Below are positions 24,333 to 36,296 of a stretch of DNA of 64,000 nucleotides, piece by piece. Source of the DNA: Colletotrichum lupini. Lineage: Eukaryota > Ascomycota > Sordariomycetes > Glomerellales > Glomerellaceae. The position numbers and the translations under genes are program-made. The notes beneath the pieces were generated by a model. That model was given only the letters and a program-made list of their open reading frames with translations, was not told where the DNA came from and ran no database searches. How positions within the stretch are numbered: the stretch's first letter is position 1; each line of letters opens with the position of its first letter. Where the stretch lies: the NCBI RefSeq assembly GCF_023278565.1, contig NC_064680.1, positions 2,604,001 through 2,668,000 on the forward strand, in the 5' to 3' direction.

Positions 24333-25498
24333 AGTAGTTTTTTTCCGGCTTTATAAGTATAAAAGATCGACTTTAACGGGATTACGCTTTTAAAAGAAAT
24401 TATATAATATAGTATACTTTTTAACTATATAATATACTTAATATATCCTAAGTACGTACTTAACGTAATATAGTAATTTTAATATAAAAACTACTATTTA
24501 ATTCGGGATAAGTAAGCTACCCTCTTTAGTAATAGCGCCGGTTAAAAAGGTTAATAATAAAGGTTAGCTATAATAGTTAGCTATAATAATCGGCTATAAT
24601 AATTAAAAGCGGCCTTCCTTAACTATAAAAGTTCTAAACTTTAATAGTAATATAGAGGTTTTTAAAAAAAAGGGCTAAATAAGTTAATATTTACTACTCT
24701 TTAAAGCTTATAAAAGTTCTTTCTATCCTTATTACTTCTAATATTGCCCAAAGCTACTCTCTATTTAAACTAAATAAATCTATTAAACAAATCTATTAAA
24801 TAAATCTACTAAATAAATCTACTAAACAAATTTACTAAATAAATTTACTAAATAAACCTATTAATATATAAACTACTACCTAAATAGCTAGTTAAATAAC
24901 TAGTTAAGAAGTTAGCTAGTTAAAATACTACCTCGATAAGAACTTACTCTCTTAGTATATAGTGAGTAATTAGTAAGCTAAAGATGCTTATTAATAAGTC
25001 TACCCCTCTCGGGCTAAGTACCCTTAGCTAGCTCGATGCTATAACTATTATAATTAATATAAATATGCCTAAAAATTAATAAAATACCTTTTAATAATAT
25101 AAAATTTAGCTAAGTAATAGTACGAACGCTGTAAATAGCTAGGCTAATATAGACGTTAAGATTTAGTATATTAATACTAGCTTAGTTATAATAGTTATAA
25201 TAGACGGGTTAGAGGTATATAGGGTTAAAGTAATAAGCCGGCGCTTTAGATAGCTCCTATAGGACCCCCCGGGTAATAATAATACTTATATAAAAAAATA
25301 GATTATATTAGACCTAGCTACTTACGCGGGCTAATATTAAGAGGTCCTATATACGTTAAAGTAAGTAAAGCTCGCCTTATAGGCGGGCGGTAGAAAGTTA
25401 GGAGTTTTAGTTAGTAATTAGGTATAGAGCGCATTATACTTAGTTTTCCTTAATACGTAATATACGGTACGGCCCCGGCGGATTACTCCGTCGGGGGG
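24333..25498 (+). mobile_element. Nested 1.1-kb element A, copy 2
   Basis: The inverted partner of 16943-18019, lying in the internal domain of the copia-like element. It is bounded by an exact 15-bp target duplication, TTAGGGTTAGTATAT, at 24318-24332 and 25499-25513. It is about 90 bp longer than copy 1, largely because of a longer 13-bp tandem array near 24765-24865. It still shows its GC-rich end (CGGCCCCGGCGGATTACTCC) near 25470-25490. No protein-coding frame survives. Confidence 0.8.
24765..24865. repeat. 13-bp tandem repeat inside element A
   Basis: About seven to eight copies of a 13-bp unit resembling TAAATAAATCTAC with single-base variants. The corresponding part of the other copy (about 17545-17595) holds only three to four units. 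Confidence 0.75.
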
Positions 25499-25513
25499 TT
25501 AGGGTTAGTATAT

Positions 25514-26538
25514 TAGAGGGCTACTTAAAAATAGGGTATATATTAAATCTCTCGTTTTTTTAAAAAACCTCTCTCTTAAGCTTTTTAAAAACTAAGTATA
25601 TATTAAATAAGCTTAGAATAATAAAAAGAACTATACTTATTACGGGGGGTATTTTAACTTTTTAATATTCTTTTTTATTTCTTATTACCTTTTTAAAAAG
25701 AGCTAGCTTTACGTTTTTAAAATTTTAAAATAATATTAAATATAAATTCCTAAAATAATAAGTATATAATATACCCTTTTTAAAGGGCTTATTATCTAAA
25801 CTAGTTTTATTTTTATTTTTAAGCTCTAAGGGGAAGATAAGTAAAAGCTCGTTAGAGCTTTTATTATTACTATTTATTTTATTATTACCCTTATTATAAC
25901 CGTTAAAAAGAGCTTTAAACTTAATAAAGTTCTTAGTATTCTAATTAATAATTTTAATATCTTTTTAATTAAAGAAAGAGAGCTTAGTAACTAAGCCTTA
26001 GTAAGTAAATAAGAAGTTATAGAGGGGGGTAATAATTTAAAAAGGCTCGTTAATATTATTACTTATTTAAATTCTTAATAAACTATATAATATATATATA
26101 AGAAGTATTATAAAAATTATATAAAACTTATTATTATTTTTAAATATATTAAATATTTATATTTAAAATAAAATTAATAAACGATTTAATAACGTAGGCG
26201 CGCGCGCGTAGTAAATAAGGGTATTTATAATAATTACGAAAGGTTAAAAAAAAATTAATAGCTAAGTAACGCTACGAAAATTTAGATATATATAAAGTAG
26301 CTAAGTAGCCTCGCTCTTAGTAATTTATATATTAAAAGTAATAAAATACGTACTATTCTAAGTTAGGATTTTATTTATTTTAAATAAAAGGATATATTTA
26401 TAATAAACGTAGTTTAAAAAACGCGTATCCCTTATATTTTTTCTTTTATTTATATTTAACTAAATTAGGCCTTTATAAGGGTATTTAGAGATTCTATTTT
26501 AAATATAATAGCTCCTTAGTAGTAGTAATTAGGGGGTA
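25514..26538 (+). other. RIP-degraded 3' internal region of the copia-like element
   Basis: AT-rich, no open frame. It includes a GC-alternating run near 26196-26209 that stands out because RIP acts mainly on CpA and leaves CpG. It ends with the polypurine run before the right LTR. Confidence 0.7.
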
Positions 26539-26715
26539 TATTACGTAATAGGGATAGTAATTATACCTTATAAAGTACTTATTACGTACTAAATTACGTA
26601 TCTATCTTAGATATTATATATATAGACCTTTTCTTTTTATCTATTTCTACTTTAATAGTTAAGCTACTTTTACTATACTCCGTATGCCTATTACTACGTG
26701 CCATAACTCGTGACA
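26539..26715 (+). repeat. Right LTR of the 16845-26715 element
   Basis: 177 bp, matching the split left LTR. Its last 40 bp are far less mutated than its first 100. Confidence 0.85.
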
Positions 26716-26926
26716 GTTTGTATATACTATACTAAGTCACTATTTATGAACGATTGACATCAATGGTCTTGAGTTGATTTCAGTCACCTTCTATGGAGTG
26801 TGTGCGGTCATACTGTACTTTCGTGCACCTGATGATATCGTAACCTAGATAACCCAAGATGATTGATAAATGTGGACTTTATGAGAAAGATCCCAATACG
26901 GACATCTCAAAGGTCAGGCACATGTT

Positions 26927-28786
26927 TCATTTCTGTCGAAGGCGCACGCGAACTGGCATGCCTTCTTTGGGATGCCCGATGCCGTCTCCAGCCACATATA
27001 GCCTTTGTCCCCGGACCATATCTTTCTTGGCTTTAGGCCCTCTGCGCAACATAAAATAATTAGCACAGTATGGCGATGAGGAGATTATTGTGGCTAGTAT
27101 ATAGCCAAACTTACTGGAGAGCATCCCACTCATCCCAGGCCTCTTCAACATCGTACTTCCTCATGATCAAGGCTGCGACCAGCTTGATCTCAACCAGAGC
27201 AATCTCTTGACCGATGCAATCCCGAGGACCGCGGGCAAATGCCCTCCAGGCATCCTTCACGGGATGAAGCGGGTCTTCGGCAGGAACAAGCCAGCGGTCC
27301 GGAATGAACTGATCAACGTGCGGCCATAGGGACGGGTCATGCTGCATACCCGGGCCGCCATCCCACACAAGAAACCCTTCGGTGGGATACTGCAGACCAG
27401 TAGTAGTATCACTGAGATAAAATCCCGGCTCTCCTCCTCGCATGGTGGAGGCAAGTTGATACAGGCGGAGAGTCTCCTTGATCACGGCGTGTGTATACCG
27501 AAGGGAGCCGAGGAGCTGAGGTGACTTGCTCAGAATGTCAGCAGCTTGGTCGGGATCTAGACCCAGTACCTCGTCGTGTTCGGTGCGGACCTTGGCCATG
27601 CAGTCTGGGTTGTCCTGGAGAACCTTGAACATGAAGCACAGTGCACTGGCAGTTGTCTCATGGCCCGCAACAAGAAAGGTCTTCAGATTGCCCAAGATGG
27701 TGTCCATCATGAGTTGGTCGGTAGTTGGGTCAATCGGGCGCCCACCTGCCTCTTCTGCTAAATGCATCAAAGCGAGATTGAGCACCGTCTTCTTCTTGGA
27801 TGGTTTGAGACCGGTTTCCAGAGATCGTACAATATTGGGTTGAAGCTGGTGTTGAACAATGCGATTGTTACGATCCACGGCTTTGTTCTGCCATGGGAAC
27901 AAGTAGCCGAAACTGAAGGCTTGTCTTATGCCCATGAGCCTCAACTGGTCAGCAAGTGCCACTCTGAGAGGGCCAGCAGTCGTATTTGTCTGCTCGTGGA
28001 GACGCTCATCCCTGGTAAGTATCCATCAGTCCTGACGATCCTCAAACAAGACGAATTAGCTCACTTACAAGACTGCACGGACAATAATGTCAAAAGTAAG
28101 AGCCGTCGTCATGTTGCGGAGCTGAAACATGCGACCCCACGATCCATTAGAGCCGGCCTTTTGTTGCAAGTTATCCGCAAAGTCCTTAATCTCTTCGATA
28201 AGATCAGGAACCATTGACGAAACATTTCTCGAACTGAAGCCGGGGTTGAACCAGCCTCGGCATTTCTTCCACTCATCGCCTTGAAGGGTAGCGATGTCTA
28301 AACCCTTGGTCAGCGGGTTCATGAAGTCGAGGGAGATTTGATGCTTGTCAAGATTCTTCGTCTGGGTGAAATGTGCCGCAACGGTGTTTTTGTACGCAGT
28401 CACGATGGGTGCCTTCTACACAGGCCAGAGATCCAGATAAATGACTGGAGGGCAGTGGTCCATTTCCGGAAAGTATCTCTGGTAGTTATTGATGATCCAT
28501 GGGTGGAAGTTACTAATATTGATGTCTCCTGGATACTCTTTGCGAAACTCAAACATGATGGGAAGATGGCCCATGATCCAAGAGTGAGGCAGCATTGGCT
28601 ATGTGCGACGGTCAGCTTGATTGATTGGATCCGTAAATGTGGTGCACGTACGATCCCCAACGCTTTTATTTCTTTGAACTTTTTTCTGATAGTATAAGCC
28701 TTCCAGCCAATTTTCGTAAGTCCAATCGCTGATAAAACGAGGGCAAGCTTGAAGAGCAGCGACAAGAGCGCCGCCGACGACCACAT
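26927..28786 (-). pseudogene. Cytochrome P450 monooxygenase with one premature stop codon
   Basis: Four exons (28786-28652, 28598-28069, 28011-27115, 27041-26927) with GT-AG introns give 558 codons. The N-terminus is an ER membrane anchor (LLSLLFKLALVLSAIGL). Family hallmarks are intact: I-helix AGHETT from about residue 337, K-helix ETLR, PDRW, and the haem loop FARGPRDCIG with Cys487. The frame is broken once, at codon 106 (TAG, 28418-28416), where glutamine would fit; no splice site explains it. Reading CAG to TAG is a CpA to TpA change, the RIP preference. A retrotransposon sits 98 bp upstream of the ATG, so the native promoter is also displaced. Before that insertion the Zn2Cys6 regulator would have been the next gene upstream. 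Substrate unknown; a biosynthetic or detoxifying hydroxylase is likely from family and context. A sequencing error at one base cannot be excluded. Confidence 0.85.
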
Positions 28787-28884
28787 CGTCGTGAATCCTA
28801 TCTTTGATTTGAGTCGAAAGGAATAAAGTGCTTTGTAAAAAGGCTTAAGTGGGTAGTTTAGTTCATCTGACAATGATTAGTAAT

Positions 28885-29089
28885 TATTAGTATCCTTATT
28901 ATAGGGTAGTTAGTTCGAACCGTAGTTAACGAAAAGATTAATTAAACTATATAAATATTTACATAATAAGTGTAAAAAGGAGGTTCTAACTATAAGTTAG
29001 GCTAGCTATAATAATCGTAAATAGGGCCCCTAATTAGCCCCTGCGTAGTTAGTTATATACCGCGGTCGAATTAAACTTCTAATTTAATA
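28885..29089 (-). repeat. 3' LTR (element sense) of copy 2
   Basis: 205 bp, aligning without gaps to 36092-36296. It lies 98 bp upstream of the P450 start and could now serve as that gene's only proximal upstream sequence. Confidence 0.9.
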
Positions 29090-32000
29090 CTAACTTTTTT
29101 TTTATTAATTTAATTACTACGGTTAGAGGTATAATTCGACCTCGGGCCCGTTTATTAAGTCGTCTCTTTTTCCCCCTTTTTTTACTTTTTTTATATAACC
29201 TATCCCTCTATTTATATAATACCTTTTTTATTACTTACGAATTACTTTAATCCCTTATTTAGTATTACTTTTATAAAAGCGTTTATAAGGTTATTTTTAT
29301 TATTAATTTAATAAATTTTAAGTATTTCGCGCCTTTTGTATAATTACTTAAGGGCTATAATATTAATTATAAGCCTCTTTTCCTTCGTTATTCCTAATTT
29401 AATAAGGTATTTATATAGTAAATAAGAATCGGTATAAATAACTATTAAAATAAGTAAAAAGCTAATTCGATTAGTAATCTTTTTTTAGCGTTATTAAAAT
29501 CGCGTAAGAGAGGTTAATATTATTAATTATATTATAAACCTCCGACGCTAATATACTTCTTATTACCTACTTATTTTTAATTAATAAGTAGTAAATTATA
29601 TTATTATATATAGTAAATTCACTCTTACTTATACTCTCGTTAGCTAGGATAATAATATACCCTAATTACGAAATAAAGTTATTATTATTTATAAATAACT
29701 TATTAATAAAAACATAGAGCTTATTAATTATAAAGTCGATTAGGTAGTAAATAAGACCTTAATTAAGATTTATTTACTATTACTTAAGCTACTTATTAAG
29801 TACCTCGACGTCTCGTTTAGTTAGATTTATAGCTTATACTACCTTAATATAATTAAAAATCGCCTTAGGCTAATAAATATTTATAATATATACCCCTCGC
29901 ACGAGCTTAGCCTTATATTACTTTTTAACGTTAGTTATATTTAGATTAATAAGGTTAATCTTCTCGCCTTACCCCTTTTATTAAAAAATAATAGTTTCCC
30001 CTTTAATTATAAGAATCTCGCTATTAAATACTAGGGGGGTATTTATTATAAAGACCTCTTTTAGCTTCGTTACGAAGCCCGCTTTTTAAAGCTCTTTATC
30101 CTCTTTTTTTATAAAGTTAATATTAAATAGGCCTAATATATTATTAATTTATATTTTAACGATCCTAAATTAGTTACCTTCGTACTCCGTAACTAATAAG
30201 TACGGGTTATACGTAAAGGTAATTATTAATAGTTAATTAATATAAAAATCGTAGTAAGTAGCCTATTAATAAGTACCTAATTCTACGAGCCTATATAGTA
30301 ACTTAAGTACTTTAATAATCGTACTTTCTAAGTACTTATTAACTATTTCTTTTAGTAAAGAGGCTAGGATTTTCCTTATAAGCCCTATAGCCGATTAGGT
30401 ATAGGCCTAGGTAATATTACGGCTCTAAATTTTATATCCCTTTTTCTATAGTAATACTATTAGTACTATTATTAATCGTTAGCTATAGCGCTATATAGTA
30501 AGCAATTATATAAGTAGCGTCGCTTTTTTAACGTTACTATACCCCTAAATTATATATTTAAACTTCTTATATAGCTAGGGTGTTCTTTTTTTTTAATTTT
30601 ATAAACTATTTATAATTTAAATATATAGAGGTTTATATATTTTTTAGGTCGTATAGGATAAATTAATAGACCCCTCGATTGCGAAAAGTATTTATTTCGA
30701 TAAGATTTAATCCTTTTTACGGCTTTTTCATAGTTATAATTATGCCTTTTTTACGTAGTTTAACTATTAGTTTAAAATCGGCTTTCTTTTTTATTATATA
30801 AAAAGTATTAATTACCTCGTTATTAGTAATAAATTACTACGTTAGGGCTTGCTATTATAGTCTTTTGCGACGTCTTGTTAGTAATATTAATACCTTTTTA
30901 ATAATTTCCTTTTTTTCGTTATTTATTAATATTATTATAATAATTTCGTTAAGGATAATTTCTTATGCCTTTACTACGGGTTATATAGTTTCCTTTAGTT
31001 CTTTCTTTTTTTATAAGTTAGAAATTACTTTATTAGGATCTATATAATACGGTCTAACTACCGTAATTAATACTTTAAGTAGCTAGTCGTAATCTCTCGT
31101 AATTATATAAGAGCGCTCGTTAACGGAAATTAACTTATATAGCCTAGCTTATTATTAAGTAATTTCGCACTATACTCGTATATCCGAATTTAGTAATATA
31201 TTTAAATTACCCCTTATATCGGGCTTATTATACGTAATAATTACTTTATTAACTTATTTTTTTATACTTACTTTGCGCAGTACCTATATTATTTTTTTAA
31301 TTACTTAGGCTTATTAGCTTATACTTAGCGACGGTAATAAGGCTAAGGTCGTTTTTAAATATGCTCTAAATACTAATAGCGTTAGTATGAGTCCGTTAGG
31401 CCCTATAGTATTATTATAGTATTTAAGTACTATTTAAAGGTATTTATCGTCGGTAGAATCCGGATTCTTTTTTTAATAATTCTAAACGCCCTTTTTAACT
31501 ACTAATATACCCTTTTTACTTTTTTAATATTATAGTGCGTTTTAATAAGTACGACTTTTAGTTATATACCGTAGGCCGTCGTATTATTCCTAAATTTTAC
31601 TAACTTAAAGCTAGTATTAGCGTCGGTTTTAATACTATCTAGCGGTCCTTAGTATATATTAATCTAGTTTTTTCGTAGGGCTACCTATACTATTTTTATT
31701 TATAAATCCCGGAGGAATTGCCCTATTTAGAAAGATATAGCTACGTTAATTATATATAGTACTAGCTAACTATTCAAATAAAAAATATCGATAACGATTT
31801 CTTAGTTAAAATTAAGCTTATTACGTAATTTAAATTTAAATCTACGTAGGCTTTGCATATTTATTTAGTATTAATAATATACTTTTATTAACTACTCTAG
31901 TACCCCTATTTTAATATTATTATTACCTAATTATTTTAAGAGGTTATATAGCTTCGTAACTAACGGGTACTCGAATCTCTAGTATAGTTTTCTAAGCTCA

Positions 32001-35000
32001 CTTTTCGTTAAGTAATTAATTAACTTCGTATTATTAATAAGCTTTATAAACGTATACCCCTATTATCGTTTAACTATTTCGAAGTACTTATTATTAAAGA
32101 TTTTGTTCCTTATATTATTAAATATAATACTCAGTTAATCTATATCTTTTAGATATAAGAGAAATGGGGTATTAATAGGTAAAATATAAAAAGTTATTAT
32201 TCCGAAGTACGTCTCTATTTTTATTATACCTAGGGCGACGATTTCCTTACCTAGACCGAAACTAATCTTTATAATACTTATTATTAATATATTAAGCGTT
32301 ATTAGTGCGATCTTTTATAGTACTTAGAATTACCCTTTTTCTTTAGTTAATTATTATAATACCCTAGTATTTAAAATAAGTTTATAAAAATTATTTAGGC
32401 CGTACTTTTTATTTACGTAAAATGTTTATATAAGCTTAGTATTTAAGGGATCTAGGTAATATAAAAAAGACCCCTCTAGCTACCCCTAGATTTACTTAGT
32501 ACTATATTCTTTTTTTTTAAATATTAAGAGAGATAGTATTTTTTTTTTAATTATTAAGAGAATAGGCTTCGGCCTTATTAAATTCGCCCTTTTAGCCGCC
32601 TCTATATCTATTATTTAAAGGACCTTCTCTTACTATCCGTAAATAAAAGCCTACTTATCAAGAGCTTTTATTACTTTTTATTCGTTTAGCTTTATATATC
32701 CTTTAGAAGCTAACGGGGCAAAAAAAGAGTAATTAATATTATTAATTTCGTTATAATTTAATTCGTTAATATAGGGGGTAAGATCTTTTTTATTTTTTAA
32801 ATTTTTTATAGGGGGTATATATTTTAGGCCGCTATTTTAGCTATTATTACTAAGTTCTATACCCCCAGATCTACTCTTATATATAATAAGGAATTAGTTA
32901 AACTAACGAGGGCTAGTTTTATTATTTACTACCCTCGACTTTTTATATTATTTATATAATTTAGTACGCTCTTTTTCAGAGTAGTTACTTAATTAATATT
33001 TATCCTTTTTATAAATATAGTATTACCTCTTTTATTACCCTACCCATAAGTTAAATCTTTATTTATTTAACGAATCTAAGTATCTTTATTAATAATTACC
33101 GTATCTAGCCTCTTTTTTTTTTTATTATACGTTCGATCGACTTAATATTATTAATAAGGGCCGTTATATATTTAAAAATAAGTTTAGCGTAGTATTTTTA
33201 TTTTAATATTAAAGCTAGATCTTAGTTTTAAATAGAGCGTTTTATAATTTTTAAGTACTTAGTATAGGGTTATTTTTATCTCTAATATACGCTAAACTAT
33301 AGTATAGAAATATTTAACTTTTTACTTATTTATCCCCTTATTTAGCTAGGTTTTTATTAGCTTATTGATTTAATTAATAAGCTCTTTAAGGATCTCTACT
33401 TACGATTTACCCTCTATTATCTTAGTTATAAATATAAAAGAAATCGCTCGTAGCTTAGATAGGAGCTTTAAGTTCTTATTATAAGTCTCGAAGCGGCTTT
33501 AGATTACGTTAATTATATTAAAAAAGTCGTTTTAATTAAGATTACGTACCGCTTCGTAATAATAATTAAAAGCTTTGTTTATAAGTACGATATTAATTAC
33601 TAAATAGTACTAATATTCCCTAATTCTAACTTTTTTATAATAATCGTAAAATATCGTTAGGGTTTCTTATAAGACCTTATACTTCCCCCTAAAGTATAAT
33701 TTTTTTCAAGAAGATCTTTTTAAGGTTTATAAATTATTTCGTATTTATTATTAAACTTTTAGTATTTATATACGATCCCTACGTCGCTACGTATTATTAA
33801 TAACTTTAAGTCGTTTACCTCTTTTTTTATTAACTAATCGGCGCTAAATTTCGTATTAATAATAATAACGAGTTATAAATTAAAATAAGTAGAATTATTA
33901 ATTATCGTACTTCTAGTACTATATTTTGCCCTAGTATATCCTTTTATAATAATAAATTTCCGTTAGTAATTATAGAGAGGAAGTCTAGGTCGTTTACCTT
34001 TTTTTTTAAATTTATTAAAATAATTATACGCTTTATCGACCTATACTTAGTTCTATAATACGAATTCCTCTTTTATAATTATTACTACTAATATTTCGTA
34101 TAGCTCTTATAATTATAATTACGTTAATAATACCCCTTGCTTATAAAGGAATTTATTAACTATTTTTATAATTCCTAGGCTTACGCTCGCGAACTATTCG
34201 TTTAGTTAATAACTAAGGTCGTTTACGATTTTATAAAATAAGGGTTACCCCTATAGCCCCTTTTTTTTATAAACCTTAGTTAAATAAATTAATATTACGT
34301 TAATTTACTTATTATTAAGCTAATTTATAATTCTATATATCTACGTCCCTTAATAATCCGGGTTAATATTTACCTATTTATAAGGGATTAGGATTCTATT
34401 TAAAATCGGGTTTTATCCTCTTTTTTTTTATTCTAACTTACTAAGGGTCGTACTCTAGCTTATACTTATATTAGCGGTTATTAGCGTATTTAATTTTAAT
34501 AAGGATATATTTAATCTATATACTAGTCGTAATAAATCCGTACTTTTATTACTTAACGAATTTATTAGGGTTTAAGAAATTCCCGCTTTTTCTTACCGTT
34601 TCGCTATTACTCTCGTTTTTATTATTTTTAGTAATTATTATTACTTTTTTAAATTACTAACTATTATATTTACTAAGATCCTCTTTTTTGTTTAGTATAA
34701 AAAAATAAGTTTTAATAATTCCTTTTTATAATAATAATAGTAAACGTTTATATTATTATAAGAAGATATAGTAATTAGTCTCGGGATTTTTATTAGTTAC
34801 CGATTTCCGCTATCCCGTATACTTCTAGCCTCTTAAGCCTCGTATTTTTTATAATTTTTAAATAGCTTCCTTCCTCGACCTACTTCTTTTAGGGTAGTAT
34901 TTTATAAAAATAGTTAAAAGTAAACGCCGGGCGGCTCGTAAAAGGGCTATATAAGCTATTAAGAACTATATAAGCCGTTAAGTATAGTTAACGAAGTTAA

Positions 35001-36091
35001 GCCCTCTTTTTTATAAAATCGTAGATTTTAAGGACTTATTAAAAATGCTTATTTATTACTTATACGTAATAGGGTTAGATACTTTAGAGATTTTATTTTT
35101 TATAGCCTCTTAATACCCTATTTTATATTTTTTAAGTAGTCTTTTTTATAGCTTAATTACGGTTAAATAATTATTACTTATTAGCAATCCCTTTTATTAC
35201 TTAGTTAATTTTTTAAAATTAGTAGTTTTGCGCTAGGAGCTAATATAAAAAAAAGCCCTTTAATAGCCCTCTAAAAGATTCTTTTCTTTTCTCTTTAGAT
35301 CCTCGTTTTTTTAGCCTTTTTTTAAGCTAATAATAACTTTAATAAGAGGTTATAAAACTATTTTAAAATAGCTACTTTCTTTTTAAGTTAATTTCTAAGA
35401 TCCGTAATACTTTTAACTTAATATTATTAAGATCTTTAAATTCCCTCTTCTCTTATTAAACCGTCCCTTATATTATATTCTTAAGTAATACCCGGGGGGT
35501 AGTTAAGGGAACTATAAAGAAGTTATTTAGATTGCGGGCTTAAGGTTATATTTATAAGATCTTTATAATAATAGACTTTTTTATATACTATAGATTTCTT
35601 AGCTTAATAACTTTTATAAGGTTACCTTTATTACTAAGTAAGAATATTTATATTTAAAAATTCCTTTTTTTAATTACGTAGTACTCTTTTATATTATATT
35701 ATTAAACTCGTTTATTACGCTAATTAATTAAATAGGTAGTCGTTATATAGGTATTTTTTTTATTAATTTAACTAATTAATTTTTAATTATAGGCTAGTTA
35801 TAAAAAGGTTATTTAGTAAAAAAGCTACTCGGGGCAATAGTAAAAGGCTAGTTACTTAAGTAGTTTTATTAATTAACGTAGTTTAATATAGTAAACGTCG
35901 ACCTTTTATAAGTAATAAAGGGCTATAATTACTTAATTCCGTATAGTATTTAAAAATCGCCTCCTTTTTTATTTATTTTTATAAAGTTAATTAGTATAAA
36001 TTTCTTATTTTATGTGGTATTAAGAAGTCGTCTCTTTTATATAATAAGATACCTTACTAATCTACGATAATAGAATTTAATTACTAATTAG

Positions 36092-36296
36092 TATTAATAT
36101 CCTTATTATAGAGTAGTTAGTTCGAACCGTAGTTAATAAAAAGATTAATTAAACTATATAAATATCTGCGTAGTAAGTATAAAAAGGAGGTTCTAATTAT
36201 AAGTTAGGCTAGTTATAATAATCGTAAATAGGGCCCCTAATTGGCCCCTGCGCAGTCGGCTATATGCCGCGGTCGAATTGGACTTTTAATCCGATA
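36092..36296 (-). repeat. 5' LTR (element sense) of copy 2
   Basis: 205 bp; its outer 55 bp keep several G and C bases that are A or T in the other LTR. Confidence 0.9.

Larger units (their letters stand above)
16845..26715 (+). mobile_element. Second copia-like LTR retrotransposon, RIP-mutated, with two nested insertions
   Basis: Direct repeats at the ends form LTRs of about 177 bp: the left one (16845-16942 plus 18037-18114) is split by an insertion, the right one is 26539-26715. Both preserve mirror-image termini (TGTCACG at the start, CGTGACA at the end). A G-rich polypurine run, 26531-26536, lies just left of the right LTR, giving plus orientation. At 22575-22586 the plus strand reads Y-I-N-N within RIYINNFIILYY, which RIP would produce from the YVDD box of a copia reverse transcriptase, with YALYSF about 130 bp upstream matching the copia ALYG region. 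Flanks are CTTTG / GTTTG, a 5-bp duplication with one mismatch. Without the nested pieces the element is about 7.6 kb. No frame is open; this copy cannot encode proteins. Confidence 0.85.
28885..36296 (-). mobile_element. Complete copia-like LTR retrotransposon, copy 2, RIP-mutated
   Basis: LTRs of 205 bp at 28885-29089 and 36092-36296 are flanked by an exact 5-bp target duplication, GTAAT (28880-28884 and 36297-36301). A run complementary to a polypurine tract (about 29090-29103) follows the left LTR, so the element is transcribed on the minus strand. On that strand 29667-29716 reads FINKLFINNNNFIS and continues LGYIIILANE; every odd residue is what C-to-T or G-to-A changes would make of the TDGS-type RNase H domain of fungal copia-like polyproteins, and its position next to the 3' LTR fits the copia gene order. 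The element is 7.4 kb and coding-dead. It separates the P450 at 28786 from the regulator at 37059. Confidence 0.92.

Noticed and set aside
24765..24865. CRISPR-like array
   Set aside because: Units are 13 bp, directly adjacent with no spacers, in a eukaryotic transposon; a simple minisatellite.
16943..25498. Single 8.5-kb transposon with 1.1-kb terminal inverted repeats
   Set aside because: Each arm has its own separate target duplication, and the left arm interrupts an LTR whose two parts match the LTR at 26539; two independent insertions explain it better.
26196..26209. GC-alternating run in AT-rich DNA as Z-DNA or a regulatory site
   Set aside because: RIP spares CpG, so short CpG runs standing out of mutated repeats are expected without function.
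28600..28873. P450 start upstream at 28873
   Set aside because: The longer frame begins with TTG; the first in-frame ATG is 28786, directly before the hydrophobic anchor.
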